A stretch of DNA of 64,000 nt from Chryseobacterium jejuense. GTDB taxonomy: Bacteria; Bacteroidota; Bacteroidia; Flavobacteriales; Weeksellaceae. Made by a program: the position numbers and the translations under genes. The stretch is taken from assembly GCF_900100075.1 (NCBI RefSeq), contig NZ_FNEG01000004.1, positions 186,001 to 250,000 of the forward strand, given 5' to 3'. Each line of letters starts with the position of its first letter. The stretch's first letter is position 1. The notes beneath the pieces are model-generated. The model was not told the DNA's origin. It saw only the letters and a program-made list of their open reading frames with translations, and did no database searches. This document shows positions 1 to 10,667 of the stretch, in pieces.

Positions 1-373
1 AAAAAAAACCATAGTCTTTAACCTTTGAAGCCAAGGGATAGCCTTGAAGAAAATCGGGATGTACCACCAACACAAATCCCGTCACACTATCCAACAATAT
101 ATCTTCAAACTGCAAGACCTGATGAGGGGCAATAAAATACATAATGCCTTCATCAAAATCGTAATACTGCTGTCCATATCGGCATTTTCCTCCTGCACAA
201 TCTTTCTTTAGAGCCACTACATAAAAGTCTGTGATCACCGAGCTCAGAATAGTTTCAGGGTCTACGCTTACATCATCAAAATTGAACACACTGACTAGCG
301 GATTTGAAGGTCTTTTCAACCCCAAAGCCTGATGTAAAGCGTTTATTGATGAAACTTTTATGGGTGTTTTCAT
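1..373 (-). CDS. AraC-family transcriptional regulator, N-terminal part (cut by window edge)
   Basis: Only the first 124 residues are inside the window; the gene runs off the left edge. The ATG at 373 opens a frame beginning MKTPIKVSSINAL, with a cupin-like ligand-binding segment (VSVFNFDD, then CRYGQQYYDFDEG, then a PHQVLQFED stretch). This order is typical of the sensor half of AraC-type regulators in flavobacteria. The helix-turn-helix half would lie outside, so DNA binding is inferred. An imperfect foldback repeat sits directly upstream, between this gene and the epimerase gene, which is on the same strand. The family is fairly secure; the ligand and targets are unknown. Confidence 0.7.
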   Translation of the reverse strand, partial: MKTPIKVSSINALHQALGLKRPSNPLVSVFNFDDVSVDPETILSSVITDFYVVALKKDCAGGKCRYGQQYYDFDEGIMYFIAPHQVLQFEDILLDSVTGFVLVVHPDFLQGYPLASKVKDYGFF

Positions 374-388
374 AACTGTTTTTTATTT

Positions 389-506
389 AACCACATAGAT
401 ACATAGGCTTTATGAGGTGCTAAAAATTTAATAAATACTTTTGATATAATAGCTTTATATATTAACCCATCTAGATATTTTAGCATTATCTATGTGCCTA
501 TGTGGT
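389..506. repeat. Foldback (imperfect palindromic) intergenic repeat
   Basis: The left arm at 389-407 (AACCACATAGATACATAGG) is the near reverse complement of the right arm at 488-506. An inner pair (TGCTAAAA near 418, TTTTAGCA near 478) extends the foldback, so almost the whole gap can pair with itself. The same CCACATAG/CTATGTGG motif returns at 21018-21063, so this is probably a dispersed repeat. No ORF is inside it. Confidence 0.6.
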
Positions 507-540
507 TTAAAATATAACCAATACTAAGTTACCTGTTTTT

Positions 541-1476
541 TTACTTTCCCGAAAGCTGTTCACTTTTAATCTGGCTAATCCCTTGCTTATAAGTGGTTAC
601 CTTAAATTCAGGAAATCTTGTTCTAAATTTTGAATCATCAAATATATTGTCATGCTCATATCTTGGAAGAAGTTCCAACAATTCCTTTATTTTTTTATTG
701 AATAGAGCTCCTATTTTAAAAACGAATGTAGAGACCGCAGAATACTCCAGCTCTTTTCCGTAAATCCCGGAAGCAATTCTGATGAATTCTCTATAAGTTG
801 GATGGCTTTTATCTACCGGAAGATGCCACGTTTGCCCGAATGCATCTGATGTATTTCCAATCAATGCTGTTGCCCGGCTTGCATCCGGAGTCCAGATCAG
901 GCTCCTTTTCTTTCTCGTACTCAATGGAACTTTCAGTTTTTTACCTGCTTTGATATTATTAAAAACCAATGTATTGGTAATACTCTGTGTCTTTCCGGGG
1001 CCATAAAATTCCGGAGCACGGCAGATTACAGCTTCCAGCTCACCAGATTCTATTTCTTTCAATACCATTTCTGCCATTTTCCTTCTTACTCTTCCTTTTC
1101 TTCCCACCGGAGCAAAAACTGTATTTTCAGTTAAAACACAGTCATCCTGCGGATACATATAGGTATTATCAAAGAATACAAGCTTAGTCCCATTGATTTT
1201 ACAGGCATCTATCACATTTTGAAGAATTAATGGAAACCGTTCCTCCCAAAGGTCTGAGCTTATTGGAAGTCCTAATGTAAAATAAGCAATTTCACTGCCT
1301 TTCACCGCTTCAATGGCCTTCTCACGAATAGAGAGATCTGCGGAGAACACCTCATCAGTATCATTTACTTTTTTTGCATTTCTGCTGACAATACGAATAT
1401 CTGAAGTAAAACTTCTTTTTAATTCTCTTGCCAGTTCTTCACCAATCTGTCCGTTGGCACCTAATATTGTTTGCAT
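541..1476 (-). CDS. NAD(P)-dependent epimerase/dehydratase-like SDR protein
   Basis: A 311-residue atypical short-chain dehydrogenase/reductase. The N-terminus holds the dinucleotide-binding glycine motif GANGQIG (residues 6-12). A later FFDNTYMYP stretch occupies the place of the catalytic Tyr region in extended SDRs, but a clear YxxxK is not obvious. No signal peptide or membrane segment is seen, so it should be cytosolic. It may act on a nucleotide sugar or on another NAD(P)-linked substrate; the sequence does not decide. It stands alone, with foldback repeat DNA downstream and 335 bp upstream. The fold is secure, the substrate unknown. Confidence 0.75.
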   Translation of the reverse strand: MQTILGANGQIGEELARELKRSFTSDIRIVSRNAKKVNDTDEVFSADLSIREKAIEAVKGSEIAYFTLGLPISSDLWEERFPLILQNVIDACKINGTKLVFFDNTYMYPQDDCVLTENTVFAPVGRKGRVRRKMAEMVLKEIESGELEAVICRAPEFYGPGKTQSITNTLVFNNIKAGKKLKVPLSTRKKRSLIWTPDASRATALIGNTSDAFGQTWHLPVDKSHPTYREFIRIASGIYGKELEYSAVSTFVFKIGALFNKKIKELLELLPRYEHDNIFDDSKFRTRFPEFKVTTYKQGISQIKSEQLSGK

Positions 1477-1811
1477 ATCGGTTCTATTTTTAACAAGGCT
1501 TTTACCTTGTTGTTTTGTATGACAAAGTTCAGAAGAATAACAATACCCTGAGTATCCGAATTAAGGTATGTTGTAACAGAATCTCTGTTTCGGAAATTGA
1601 GTTAGAGTTTCTGCCTTATTGCAAGATATCTACAGACTGATAAAATTGGAGAAAATAGCTTAAAGTATTTTGAACCCATATTGGAAACTTTTAAATAATT
1701 TCTTCTCGGTAATATGTTTGAATACCATTTTCTCAGCTTAGTTCTATTTTTATGGTAAAAATTTTTAATAAAAATGCCACACGAAAGGATTCGTGCGGCA
1801 GCGTGGGGAAT
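1477..1811. other. Intergenic gap of 335 bp
   Basis: The gap separates the SDR gene from the RHS operon's last gene. Apart from the terminator hairpin at its right end, it is AT-rich with no credible ORF. A short Thr/Cys-poor open stretch on the plus strand into the SDR start is only a shadow. No -7 TAnnTTTG box was found directly before the SDR start. Confidence 0.5.
1762..1800 (-). terminator. Intrinsic terminator of the T9SS/RHS operon
   Basis: On the minus strand an 11-bp stem (arms at 1775-1785 and 1790-1800, one G-U pair) with a 4-nt loop is followed by a T-rich run. It lies just beyond the stop of the small lipoprotein gene and closes the four-gene operon. Confidence 0.75.
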
Positions 1812-2174
1812 TTATTTTATTATGCAAATATTTTGTTTTTTTTCTAAAGTATAATAATGATTATATTTAATTATAGTTGAATCATTTAAAATGTATTCAT
1901 CGGGGGATTCAATACCATGTTGTATTAAATCACTAACAGGAACTATTTTTAAAGAATATCTTTTTCCTAATTTAATTTTTTTACAATTGTTAGATGTATT
2001 TTCTTTAAATATCTCAATAATATCGTTATTATCGGCTATTAATATATTTACCTCTTTATTTTCTTTAAAAGTGATTATTTTCCTTGTTATTTGAACAGGT
2101 TTTGAACTAATAATTACATTGTTTGTTTGACAACTATAAATAAAGAAAAAAAATAAAAAAACTATATTTTTCAT
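1812..2174 (-). CDS. Small putative lipoprotein at the end of the RHS operon
   Basis: A 120-residue protein with a hydrophobic N-terminus ending in SC (FIYSCQ, Cys about residue 15), the form of a lipoprotein signal. The mature part is Ile/Lys/Asn-rich, with no recognised domain. Its start is 4 bp after the stop of the upstream RHS protein, so it is almost certainly cotranscribed and perhaps translationally coupled. A small protein directly after an RHS C-terminal region occupies the position that immunity proteins hold in polymorphic toxin loci, but no immunity family was recognised. It is followed by a clear terminator. Confidence 0.6.
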   Translation of the reverse strand: MKNIVFLFFFFIYSCQTNNVIISSKPVQITRKIITFKENKEVNILIADNNDIIEIFKENTSNNCKKIKLGKRYSLKIVPVSDLIQHGIESPDEYILNDSTIIKYNHYYTLEKKQNICIIK

Positions 2175-2178
2175 AAGA

Positions 2179-5100
2179 CTATTTTTTTAATCTTTGATCA
2201 TCTGAATAAACTTTATATAAAGGTTGTGTCTGAATTTTTCCATTAGCATCTTTTTTTCCGGCAAAACCTTCGTAATATTTTCTTGTGGTTCCAACAGTAT
2301 CAAACCTTGTTCTAGCTGATATCACTAAATTATCATACGGCATCATACTTCTTGTTTGATCATGGAATTTATCAAATATTGGACTAGGATTTAATACTGT
2401 TTTTATCGGAACGTCTGTTTTTGTATTTAAAGATTCTTGGGTTATAAGAACATTTTCGACAACTTCATGTGTTATTCCTGCTCCTTTTTGAGTTCCTATA
2501 AAACTTTCTGCACTTCCTAATACATCAGGATTTGTATACTGAGTTCCTATGCTAATTCCATTGGCTGAATCATAATCGGCGCCACCAAAAGATCCACCGG
2601 GGATTAAGCCTCCACTTGGCGTTATATTATTACTCTCAGCATAAATTATTGAATCAATATTGGTATTCTTTATACCATCATATATAACTTTATCAGTTGC
2701 TGAAAGCTTACTATAGTCACTTTTACTCAGCTTTGCAGTATCTAATTTGCCATTCGAATCCTTTGTCATAGCAAGACTACTATTTGCATTTAACTGCTCA
2801 AGTGCCTTATCTGCTAAATTCCCAAGAAGATGAATATCCTTATTCTCCATTCCATCCGGATCAATAAACCTTATCGGGTTGTTGTAAGCGTAGTTATAAG
2901 CCGACCAACGTCTCGATGTTTCAGCTAGCGGATCTACTACAGCCCATCTTCCTATATCCGGCATATACATTCTCGCGCCGTAATCATACATTCCACTTTC
3001 CTGCAATTCCTTTCCGTTGTACTTGTAGCTATATAATCCTCCAAAATTAGAACTACTAAACATTCCAGAAATATGGTTTAATCCAAATGGATAATAATTG
3101 TTCGTATCCGTAACTTCAAGAACGCCTGCGCTGTTTTTAGCAAAACTTACCCTCGTATTTCCTAAATGATCTTTATACTGGTAAATATAACGATTTTCTG
3201 TAAAGCTGTAAAAGCCTTCTGCTGTAGGTACAAAATCTAACTTCCATGTTGGAGTTCCTCCCAGATCAGGAAAAGTTTTATTGATACTTCCATATGCCTG
3301 CTCTTCAAAGGCTGCCTCTGTACGACAGGTTATACATATTCCACCACCTTCTTTATAAGAATACTGAAATCCATCCAAATAATCGGTCATAGATGTTCTT
3401 GTATTTCCTCTAGCAGGTCTGGTAGAATAGGTTTTTCTCAGCTTAGTTCCATCTGCACGGTATAAATATCCAATATTAGCACTAGATTGCTGACCAACAA
3501 TAATAGGATCCGGATGACTTATTGCAATTGTATTGGGAAGGTTAAGATAATTATAGGTAATAGTATCGATCCCTTTATCCTTCATATTGATCATATTCCC
3601 ATTTGCATCATAATCAATCATATTATTTCCGCCTTCATATCCTGTATCATTCATCGCCGATTCTATCACCTGATTTAAACGGTTTCCGGTGTATTTGTAT
3701 TCAAGATTATCTACCAAAGTAGAAGTGCCTCCTGATACAGGAATAGCATTTCTTTTCAATGTATTGATATTCCCATTTACATCATAGGTAAGATATTCAT
3801 CAAAATTACCATTAGAAGGATTAGTGGAATTAGGTTCTGAATAGAATCCATTTTTTAAGCGATTCAGAGGATCATACTCATAATTGTACCTTTTCAGAAC
3901 GTCTTCTGAAGAATTTCTCCAGTCTACCTCTGCAATATTTCCATTAAACCTGCCTGGTAATTTTGTAGGGTTTAATGGATTGTTATACTTTATTTCATAC
4001 CCAAATAATTTCCCGTTCAGAGTAGAAGGATCATTGATCTGCGTCAGCCAGCCACGGATATTGTATTTATAATCCATCTGCTGAAGAGAAGATCCTACTG
4101 CAATCCCTCCTACTTTTTTAGATTCCAGCTGGGAAATCTCGTTATACTTATTCCGGGTAAGGATTTCAGTAGAGTTGGCATCTACCTGATGTTTGTGCAC
4201 AAGTAATCTGTTCTGATGGTCATATTCGAAGTTTTCTGTAATAGTTCTTTCGGTATCTGTTTCCAGCCTTTTATGTTTGGTGATAACGGTTTGGGCGGCT
4301 CCTGCAAAATCCAGTTTGGATTCTGTTTTGGTATACCCTCCCAAATGATTGATGGAATAGGTGCCTATCACTCTTCCTTTGGTATCGTAATAACTATAAT
4401 TCTTCGTCCAGTTATCATCTTCAATATTCTTTACCAAACTCATCACTGGAAGCCCTTTGGTGCTTTTTCCTTCAGCAGATACCGTTTCTTTTAAGGTTTC
4501 CACATCCTGAATAGCTGATGGAAAGGATGGATTAAAGCCATACCCCGGATAGGTATCATAATAATTGACACTTAAAATAGTAGGAATTTCTCCAACAAAG
4601 GCACTATCGGTATAATAAACAGTAATACCATTTCGGGTAAACCCTGTGCTACTTCTATCTTCAGTAATCACTAAATCCTTGATCTGATTCTGCCTGCCAG
4701 CTCTATCACCGCCGGTTAAAAAACCGGTATAAGCAATTCTCCCCAACTTGTCATACTTGGTAATGAGCCATTTATTGGCGACACTGAGATTAGCATCCTG
4801 AGAGAGAACTAGCCTGTCTGATTTGTCATATACCATTAATTCCCAGCCTTTGCCAGGTAGTTTCTTTTCTACCAAACGGTTGCTGCCGTCATAACGGTAT
4901 TCATAAGCTAAAGCCTGTTGATCGTCCCATCCCCAGGTTTGTTTTTTTGATAACAAAGGTGGAATTACCCAAGCCAGTTGCCCATATTCATTATAGACAT
5001 AATAGGTATCTGCATTTTCTGTTGTACTTAGAATTTTTCTTACTAAAAGGAGCTGACCTTTGCCATTTTTGAACTCTATGGTTTGGTTTCCATCTTCATC

Positions 5101-5685
5101 GGTAACGGTATTTTTATACAATTGACCCATATTATAAGTTCCACCATGATCAATTGTTGATTTAGTAGCATTATTTTCCCAAGTTGTCGTAGTGGTATAT
5201 TTTATTACTTCTCCTGTTTCATTGGCTGCATAATCAAATTTGATAGGTTTAGTACTCCAGTCATTTCCTACCTGAATCTGCTGCTGAATCCTGTTTAAGG
5301 GAGAATTTTCCACTATTTTCTCGGAATAGATCTTTTCTGAGCCATAAGGAGTACCAGCTGCATTGGATAACGGATTGGGAACAATAGCACCGTTCAAAGT
5401 TCCTCCCTGAGGAACGGGTAGATAATCTTTAAGTTGTCTTCCAAACTGGTCATATTCAATATGAGTAGCCACATCTCTTCCCAATGGTGATGCTTTGACA
5501 TTAACCACCTGTTTGGGCCTTCCCAGACCATCAAAATACTGGACGGTTTCTGAGGTTTTGGTAGCAGTAGCTCCATTATAATCCAGATAGGTTTTGGATT
5601 GAATATAGTTTTCTCCCTGGGTAAGCTGGGCATCTACTGAATGACTCATCAGCAACATGCCTATGGGGATTATTATTTTTTTCAT
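2179..5685 (-). CDS. DUF6443/RHS repeat-associated core protein with variable C-terminal region
   Basis: A 1168-residue exported protein. The signal peptide ends near SHSVDAQ. A DUF6443-type segment follows ([20 protein letters not shown]), then YD/RHS repeats ([15 protein letters not shown]). Next comes the RHS core ([51 protein letters not shown]) ending near residue 946. The last 222 residues differ in style and carry THEVVE (His about 1073) and a later FHDQ, a possible metal-binding set seen in other flavobacterial RHS tails as I recall. RHS shells usually carry or deliver C-terminal effectors; activity here is unproven. It is third in a four-gene operon with 4-bp gaps on both sides. Confidence 0.85.
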   Translation of the reverse strand: MKKIIIPIGMLLMSHSVDAQLTQGENYIQSKTYLDYNGATATKTSETVQYFDGLGRPKQVVNVKASPLGRDVATHIEYDQFGRQLKDYLPVPQGGTLNGAIVPNPLSNAAGTPYGSEKIYSEKIVENSPLNRIQQQIQVGNDWSTKPIKFDYAANETGEVIKYTTTTTWENNATKSTIDHGGTYNMGQLYKNTVTDEDGNQTIEFKNGKGQLLLVRKILSTTENADTYYVYNEYGQLAWVIPPLLSKKQTWGWDDQQALAYEYRYDGSNRLVEKKLPGKGWELMVYDKSDRLVLSQDANLSVANKWLITKYDKLGRIAYTGFLTGGDRAGRQNQIKDLVITEDRSSTGFTRNGITVYYTDSAFVGEIPTILSVNYYDTYPGYGFNPSFPSAIQDVETLKETVSAEGKSTKGLPVMSLVKNIEDDNWTKNYSYYDTKGRVIGTYSINHLGGYTKTESKLDFAGAAQTVITKHKRLETDTERTITENFEYDHQNRLLVHKHQVDANSTEILTRNKYNEISQLESKKVGGIAVGSSLQQMDYKYNIRGWLTQINDPSTLNGKLFGYEIKYNNPLNPTKLPGRFNGNIAEVDWRNSSEDVLKRYNYEYDPLNRLKNGFYSEPNSTNPSNGNFDEYLTYDVNGNINTLKRNAIPVSGGTSTLVDNLEYKYTGNRLNQVIESAMNDTGYEGGNNMIDYDANGNMINMKDKGIDTITYNYLNLPNTIAISHPDPIIVGQQSSANIGYLYRADGTKLRKTYSTRPARGNTRTSMTDYLDGFQYSYKEGGGICITCRTEAAFEEQAYGSINKTFPDLGGTPTWKLDFVPTAEGFYSFTENRYIYQYKDHLGNTRVSFAKNSAGVLEVTDTNNYYPFGLNHISGMFSSSNFGGLYSYKYNGKELQESGMYDYGARMYMPDIGRWAVVDPLAETSRRWSAYNYAYNNPIRFIDPDGMENKDIHLLGNLADKALEQLNANSSLAMTKDSNGKLDTAKLSKSDYSKLSATDKVIYDGIKNTNIDSIIYAESNNITPSGGLIPGGSFGGADYDSANGISIGTQYTNPDVLGSAESFIGTQKGAGITHEVVENVLITQESLNTKTDVPIKTVLNPSPIFDKFHDQTRSMMPYDNLVISARTRFDTVGTTRKYYEGFAGKKDANGKIQTQPLYKVYSDDQRLKK

Positions 5686-5689
5686 CGTC

Positions 5690-8600
5690 TTAGTTTTTGT
5701 AATGGTAGTTAAATTCTTTTAATAGCTTTCCGTCATTCTTATGCTCTCTGACTTCTTTAAGTCTGCCAGCATCATCATAAAGATAAATTTCCCGGATGCC
5801 GGATGGCGGGGTAATGCTTCTTACTCCTATTAATGGGTCGTAAGTATAAGTCGTAATCTGATAAGCTAACAAGTTATCTCTAAAGTTCTTAAAGGCATTT
5901 AACAGATCAGTTTCATCATTATTTCTTTCAGCTGATGCATCCGTATTAGAAGCATTTACTATACTATCTATCAGAGATTGATTAATATCAGAGAGTTTTG
6001 CTCCCATTATTCTGGCAATGGGTTGGCTTTGGGTATAGCCCCAGATAATACTTACTGGAATACCATCTTTTGTAGTATATTGTACTAGATTTCCATTGGA
6101 ATCGTATTTATCATAGCTTACTTCCGTAGTGCCTACTAGAGGATTTTGGAGTTCATAGGATAATATTGAGGTAGGAAATAGTGTAGCCGGATCATCGTAC
6201 TTGGTTTCAGTTTTTGAAACTATACTTCCTGAATCATTAAGGTTCTTCTTTTGTATTACCGAGGTTTCCAGCGGAATCTCTACTACATTCGCATTGATCA
6301 ATTTCTGATTTCCTTTGTCATAAGCATATTGATAAGTCGTTAGACTAAGGGATTCATCAGGAAGCAACCTATTTTGTGTTTTGAGTTGATAATGATTTGT
6401 TGTTCCATAAGTATTTGTCACAGTATTCTTTATTTCCTTATTGGAAAAGTATTCTTTTGTAGTAGAGGACTCTAATAAATAAGGGGTACAATATATTTTA
6501 GAATAATGATACCAAGATACAGCTCCTCCTACTGTACTTACATAATTGTTAACAAGTAAAGGATTAGAACTTAAAGAAGTATATTGATTAGTGGTTTCCC
6601 TGATCTTAGCTCCTTCAGAATAATCATAAGTTTTAAGAAGCCTTCCTCTTTCATTATCCTTGTTTACATATTGAATAAAAAAATTTTTTGAATATAAAAG
6701 AGGGGTTACATTATCTGATATAGCAGGAATCTTTTCGGTACGATAAGATAATACATCAGGGTTTGTATTGTAATCTGTAAAATGATACTTCTTATATAGC
6801 TTGCCATTCTCTAATTCTGAGATTTCAGAATAACTAATATTATAAGAACTTAATGAATTGATACTAATATTATTCGCGTATTCCAATAATGTATTTGACT
6901 GGAATATGGTATTCCCTACCCAAGTTTGAGCTTTCAGATAATCAACCATTCTGTATTCATTATTCAAAACTCCACTTGAGCCACCTTGATTAGGCTCTGC
7001 GTAGTTGGTAATGTATTTATATTCTTTTACGGTTGTGTTTTGTCCATCAAAATTGGATAATTTACTGATTCTGGCACCTCCCACATATCCATTCTCATTT
7101 CTTAATGTTTTAAAAAACGAACCAGAATAATCTCGAACTACTTTTTTACCATAACTATTAGGTTCATATTCAAAAATTGTATACCCTCCTGTAGGATAGG
7201 TAAGCATTTTAAGTAAACTTACATTATAAAGAGAAAGATTAGGATTTCTGGTATCCCCAATAATCTGTAAATCTCCGGTATCAGTATTAAGTTGGTAAGA
7301 CGGAATAAGTTTATTAGTAGTTTCATTTTTTCCATTCCAATACCCCCAAAAATCAACCCCCAATGTATTTGGGCTAGGCAGGTTATTCAAATTATAATAA
7401 TCTAAAGAGTATTTTTTTCCACTTTGATCCTGTATACCGGATAAGAATCGATAACTCCCGCTGGATAGGTAATTAAAAGTAAATTTTTTAATATTATTAG
7501 GAGTACTGTTTGGTGTATTGTTTGGATAATTAATATTGACTTCATCAAGTAAGTACATATCAAATTCAGGCGCAGCAAATGCTACAGTAGTATATTTAAA
7601 ATCAATAATGAATTTTCCATTGAATATAATCTGTTCGGGGATTACTTTTTTTACAGAAGAAAATGTTCTTACAGGTTGCTGATAATTAGAACTACTTCCT
7701 CCTTCTGAAATTAAATTGCCATTTAGGGTATAGCTTTGTAAAGAATTGGTTTGAGAGTAATGAACATTCACATCAAACAAAAACTGGAATGTCTTGAAAT
7801 GCGTTTTATTGGGCAAGCTGTTTATACTTTTACAAAATGTATTGCCCATTCCTATAAAACCTAATTTTTTATTTTTTATTTCTAATTTTTCACCATTAGT
7901 ATATTGTACTTCATAAAGGTTCCACGAATTAATATAAAAATTTGTATTTTGTTCAGTGTTTACACCTCCTTGACTTCCTAAACCATAATTAACTTCAAGA
8001 TTTTCATGTTGTCCCCCAAATAAGTACTTTGTTCCTTTTCCATCCGTAATAACAATTTTTGAAAAATCCGGGGTACAGTTCCAGTTGGACTGTAAGGAAA
8101 CCTCATCCAGTGATATTTTGAGATTAGAATCATTAGAAGAAATGACAGGTTTTCCATCATTACCAATATAGAAATACCCGCTGTTTCCAAAAAAATTAAA
8201 AGAAAACTTATCAGGTTTTAGTTCTGCCTGAACATTATTAACTATTAAGTTATCACTAGTTCCATTAAGTCTGGGATAAGCTCCATTATAAATATTTAAA
8301 TTGCTGTTGGAAGCATTTCTTACTGTATAAAGGAATCCATGAGTAATATTATCTCCAACACGATCATCAGCCACTCCATTAACTTGCCGGGTAACACTTC
8401 CACCAAAATTTAACAGCCAGTTATAGCCAACATAATTATTCTTTTTAGCAGGTATAAAACCGCTTGAATTGTAGTTTAGAGAAATTGAAAATTCATTATT
8501 ATCAGGTAATGCATGAGAAAATAAAGGTAGTGCTACATCTACACTTCCCGTATTAAGATTAACCGGGATATTTCCATACCTTTCAAAATCCAAAGCCTGG

Positions 8601-8698
8601 GGTGATTTTATATTGAGTAAGGTAGCCTCAGATTTATTTTGAGCTCCTAAGATATTATATATTAATATTACCCCTATAATTATTTGTTTCCTTTTCAT
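5690..8698 (-). CDS. RHS/YD-repeat surface protein
   Basis: A 1002-residue exported protein with a signal peptide ending near ILGAQ. The N-terminal third has the [22 protein letters not shown] start typical of the flavobacterial RHS partner proteins. The C-terminus has YD-type repeats ([43 protein letters not shown]). There is no RHS core DPDGM motif and no variable tail, so it is likely a structural partner rather than a toxin carrier. It lies 5 bp after the T9SS-sorted gene and 4 bp before the DUF6443 RHS gene. I infer the two RHS proteins work as a pair at the cell surface. Confidence 0.8.
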   Translation of the reverse strand: MKRKQIIIGVILIYNILGAQNKSEATLLNIKSPQALDFERYGNIPVNLNTGSVDVALPLFSHALPDNNEFSISLNYNSSGFIPAKKNNYVGYNWLLNFGGSVTRQVNGVADDRVGDNITHGFLYTVRNASNSNLNIYNGAYPRLNGTSDNLIVNNVQAELKPDKFSFNFFGNSGYFYIGNDGKPVISSNDSNLKISLDEVSLQSNWNCTPDFSKIVITDGKGTKYLFGGQHENLEVNYGLGSQGGVNTEQNTNFYINSWNLYEVQYTNGEKLEIKNKKLGFIGMGNTFCKSINSLPNKTHFKTFQFLFDVNVHYSQTNSLQSYTLNGNLISEGGSSSNYQQPVRTFSSVKKVIPEQIIFNGKFIIDFKYTTVAFAAPEFDMYLLDEVNINYPNNTPNSTPNNIKKFTFNYLSSGSYRFLSGIQDQSGKKYSLDYYNLNNLPSPNTLGVDFWGYWNGKNETTNKLIPSYQLNTDTGDLQIIGDTRNPNLSLYNVSLLKMLTYPTGGYTIFEYEPNSYGKKVVRDYSGSFFKTLRNENGYVGGARISKLSNFDGQNTTVKEYKYITNYAEPNQGGSSGVLNNEYRMVDYLKAQTWVGNTIFQSNTLLEYANNISINSLSSYNISYSEISELENGKLYKKYHFTDYNTNPDVLSYRTEKIPAISDNVTPLLYSKNFFIQYVNKDNERGRLLKTYDYSEGAKIRETTNQYTSLSSNPLLVNNYVSTVGGAVSWYHYSKIYCTPYLLESSTTKEYFSNKEIKNTVTNTYGTTNHYQLKTQNRLLPDESLSLTTYQYAYDKGNQKLINANVVEIPLETSVIQKKNLNDSGSIVSKTETKYDDPATLFPTSILSYELQNPLVGTTEVSYDKYDSNGNLVQYTTKDGIPVSIIWGYTQSQPIARIMGAKLSDINQSLIDSIVNASNTDASAERNNDETDLLNAFKNFRDNLLAYQITTYTYDPLIGVRSITPPSGIREIYLYDDAGRLKEVREHKNDGKLLKEFNYHYKN

Positions 8699-8703
8699 GT
8701 TTT

Positions 8704-10326
8704 TTAATTTTTAATCAGCTTTGCACTCGCTGTTTTATTATTATCCGTTTTTATAGTCACCAAATAAGCTCCCTGTACCAAAGCCTGGGTATTGATCTTG
8801 GTCACTCTATTCTTAGTTTTGAAGTTCTGAAGCTGCCTTCCGCTCATATCATACAGCATAATATCAGCCTCTTTAAAATCAAAACCGATTTCTACATACG
8901 CATAGTCTGATACCGGATTGGGATAAATCTTAATATCATATTTTTCAATCAGATCATTCACTTGTTTATCTCCCAATTTGACAATCTTCCAGTTCTCTTT
9001 TCCAAGTTCTTTAGCACTGGTTCCGGCAAGAATAATAGAACCGTCCCTGTTTAATTTTAAGTCTGAAAGTCTCTCTTCTTTTTGTCTCGAGTCTCCACTT
9101 ACATGCTTTCGCCATTGCTCATTTCCGTTTCCATCCAAGTACAGCATCCAGAAAGTCTCATCGTCTTTTTCTATCCTTCCTTCTGCTTGAGTATAACCGC
9201 CTAACAGAATTCCTTTTGAAGAGTTGTCATTTGCAGAATGGATTACACTCATTCCCATCAGAATATCCCGATTTTTGAAATTGTAAGATTTCTGCCACTG
9301 CTCATCGCCTCTTTCATTTAAAGCAATCAACCAAAGGTCTGTACCTTCTTCAATACCCACTGTTTTGTTTCCGGATCTTTCGGATCTGGATTCTCCACCG
9401 ATGATATAACCGTTTGCTGTTAAAGCCAACGTTCTGATATGATCGTCTCCTTTGCCACCAAAGTTCTTTTCCCATTCTACTTTTCCGGTTTTGTCCAGCT
9501 TGATGATCCAATAGTCGCCTTCGCCAAAATTACTGCTGGCTTTGGGCATTTGGCTAATGGCTGTTGAACTGACAGATCTTTCACCAGAAGACTTCTCTTC
9601 GCGGGTTATAACCCCGGAACCCGCATCGCGAATCTCGGAACTCCTTGAGTAAATTCCCAGTAAGGCTCCACCATCTTTTGTTGGAATCATTTTTTCAACT
9701 TCATCTAACCCTTTTCCTCCTAATATCAGTTGAGAGAGTTCCTTTCCGTCTTTATCCAGTCTGGTGATCCAGACATCTTTAGAACCATAGCCTTTGGATG
9801 AGTTTTGTACATTTCCAGCTACAAAAAAGCCCAAGTCTGTACTTTGAATCACTGCTCTGGCTTCTTCATCGGAAGAAGTTCCTAAGGTTTTCTGCCATAA
9901 TTCATCCCCAAATTCGTTAATCCTGATAAGCCAGATATCTGATCCGCCTTTAGAATCTTCTTTCTTATCAAGACCTTTCCCCGAATAGGTGGTTCCAGCC
10001 AATAGAAATCCACCATCCTGAGTGGTTACTGTTGCAGATAAATAATCATGGTTATTTCCTGAGAAATATTTTTCCCAGGCTTCTTCTCCTTGCTGATTCA
10101 ATTTTACCAAATGGAAATCGTAGCCATTATTTTGTCTACTTCTCTGTTGGAATTTGTCGCTCTGTATTGAGCTTCCTGTAATGAGATACTGCTGATCGAT
10201 GGTAGTAGTCACCTGGCTTAGAAAATCCTGAGTAGAGGATTTAATATCTTTTTGCCACAGAACTTCCTGAGCAGATAGCCCCAGAATGGTGCATACAGTA
10301 CATGCACTGAGATAAATTTTCTTCAT
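8704..10326 (-). CDS. T9SS type A sorting domain protein with W/GG-D repeat region
   Basis: A 540-residue exported protein and the first gene of the RHS operon. A signal peptide (about residues 1-19) is followed by six or so repeats of the form W-x-K-x-hG-x-x-x-D with DGG and GG-x-S turns, suggesting a beta-propeller-like surface domain. The last ~75 residues (KIYPNPVSDYAYVEIGF, DMSGRQL, GAYLVTI, KLIKN) form a type A T9SS sorting domain, used for outer-membrane secretion and surface attachment in Bacteroidota. Its position ahead of two RHS genes suggests the product works with them at the surface. Confidence 0.85.
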   Translation of the reverse strand: MKKIYLSACTVCTILGLSAQEVLWQKDIKSSTQDFLSQVTTTIDQQYLITGSSIQSDKFQQRSRQNNGYDFHLVKLNQQGEEAWEKYFSGNNHDYLSATVTTQDGGFLLAGTTYSGKGLDKKEDSKGGSDIWLIRINEFGDELWQKTLGTSSDEEARAVIQSTDLGFFVAGNVQNSSKGYGSKDVWITRLDKDGKELSQLILGGKGLDEVEKMIPTKDGGALLGIYSRSSEIRDAGSGVITREEKSSGERSVSSTAISQMPKASSNFGEGDYWIIKLDKTGKVEWEKNFGGKGDDHIRTLALTANGYIIGGESRSERSGNKTVGIEEGTDLWLIALNERGDEQWQKSYNFKNRDILMGMSVIHSANDNSSKGILLGGYTQAEGRIEKDDETFWMLYLDGNGNEQWRKHVSGDSRQKEERLSDLKLNRDGSIILAGTSAKELGKENWKIVKLGDKQVNDLIEKYDIKIYPNPVSDYAYVEIGFDFKEADIMLYDMSGRQLQNFKTKNRVTKINTQALVQGAYLVTIKTDNNKTASAKLIKN

Positions 10327-10371
10327 TCCCGTGTTATTTTGAGATTAGTAATTAGCTTTTCAAATTTTGCA

Positions 10372-10398
10372 CAAATTTAACTTTTTTAGTTCGTACAA
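10372..10398 (-). promoter_or_regulatory. Promoter of the T9SS/RHS operon
   Basis: On the minus strand, TTG (10398-10396) and TAAATTTG (10379-10372) are separated by 16 bp. This is close to the Bacteroidota consensus (TTG, 17-23 bp, TAnnTTTG). The expected start of transcription is about 40 nt before the ATG at 10326. Confidence 0.6.
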
Positions 10399-10404
10399 GT
10401 CATT

Positions 10405-10446
10405 ATTTCGTGATTTAATATACATTATTTTTTTAAATCACGAAAT
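10405..10446. repeat. Perfect 14-bp inverted repeat beside the RHS-operon promoter
   Basis: ATTTCGTGATTTAA (10405-10418) is repeated in reverse complement at 10433-10446, with a 14-nt spacer. It lies 7 bp beyond the -33 box of the RHS operon. It may be a regulator site or a hairpin. It has no T-run suited to termination of either neighbour. Confidence 0.6.
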
Positions 10447-10587
10447 TTCATTGTATTTCTGTGATCCTTCATTGATTCTACAAATCTACTACAGCATTGC
10501 GACAGAACTTGTCGTAAAATCAATCTGCTTTCATTTTATATTTAAATAAGACCATCGAAAACAAAATAAAATCAAGGCACTAAAAAC

Positions 10588-10618
10588 AAAATAGCACCAT
10601 TAAAAATGGTGCTATTTT
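10588..10618 (-). terminator. Terminator of the adenosine deaminase gene
   Basis: A symmetrical hairpin with AAATAGCACCATT pairing with AATGGTGCTATTT across a short loop and A/T runs on both sides. It could stop transcription in either direction. It lies about 50 bp past the stop at 10668. The remainder of the 10327-10667 gap, aside from the promoter and inverted repeat, shows no gene. Confidence 0.75.
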
Positions 10619-10667
10619 ATATTCACAAGATGACAATTAAAAACTATCATCTATTTTTATCCAGATA

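Noticed and set aside
4216-4494. Plus-strand ORF of 92 codons inside the RHS gene
   Set aside because: It is antisense to a strongly supported RHS coding frame and has no domain or start context.
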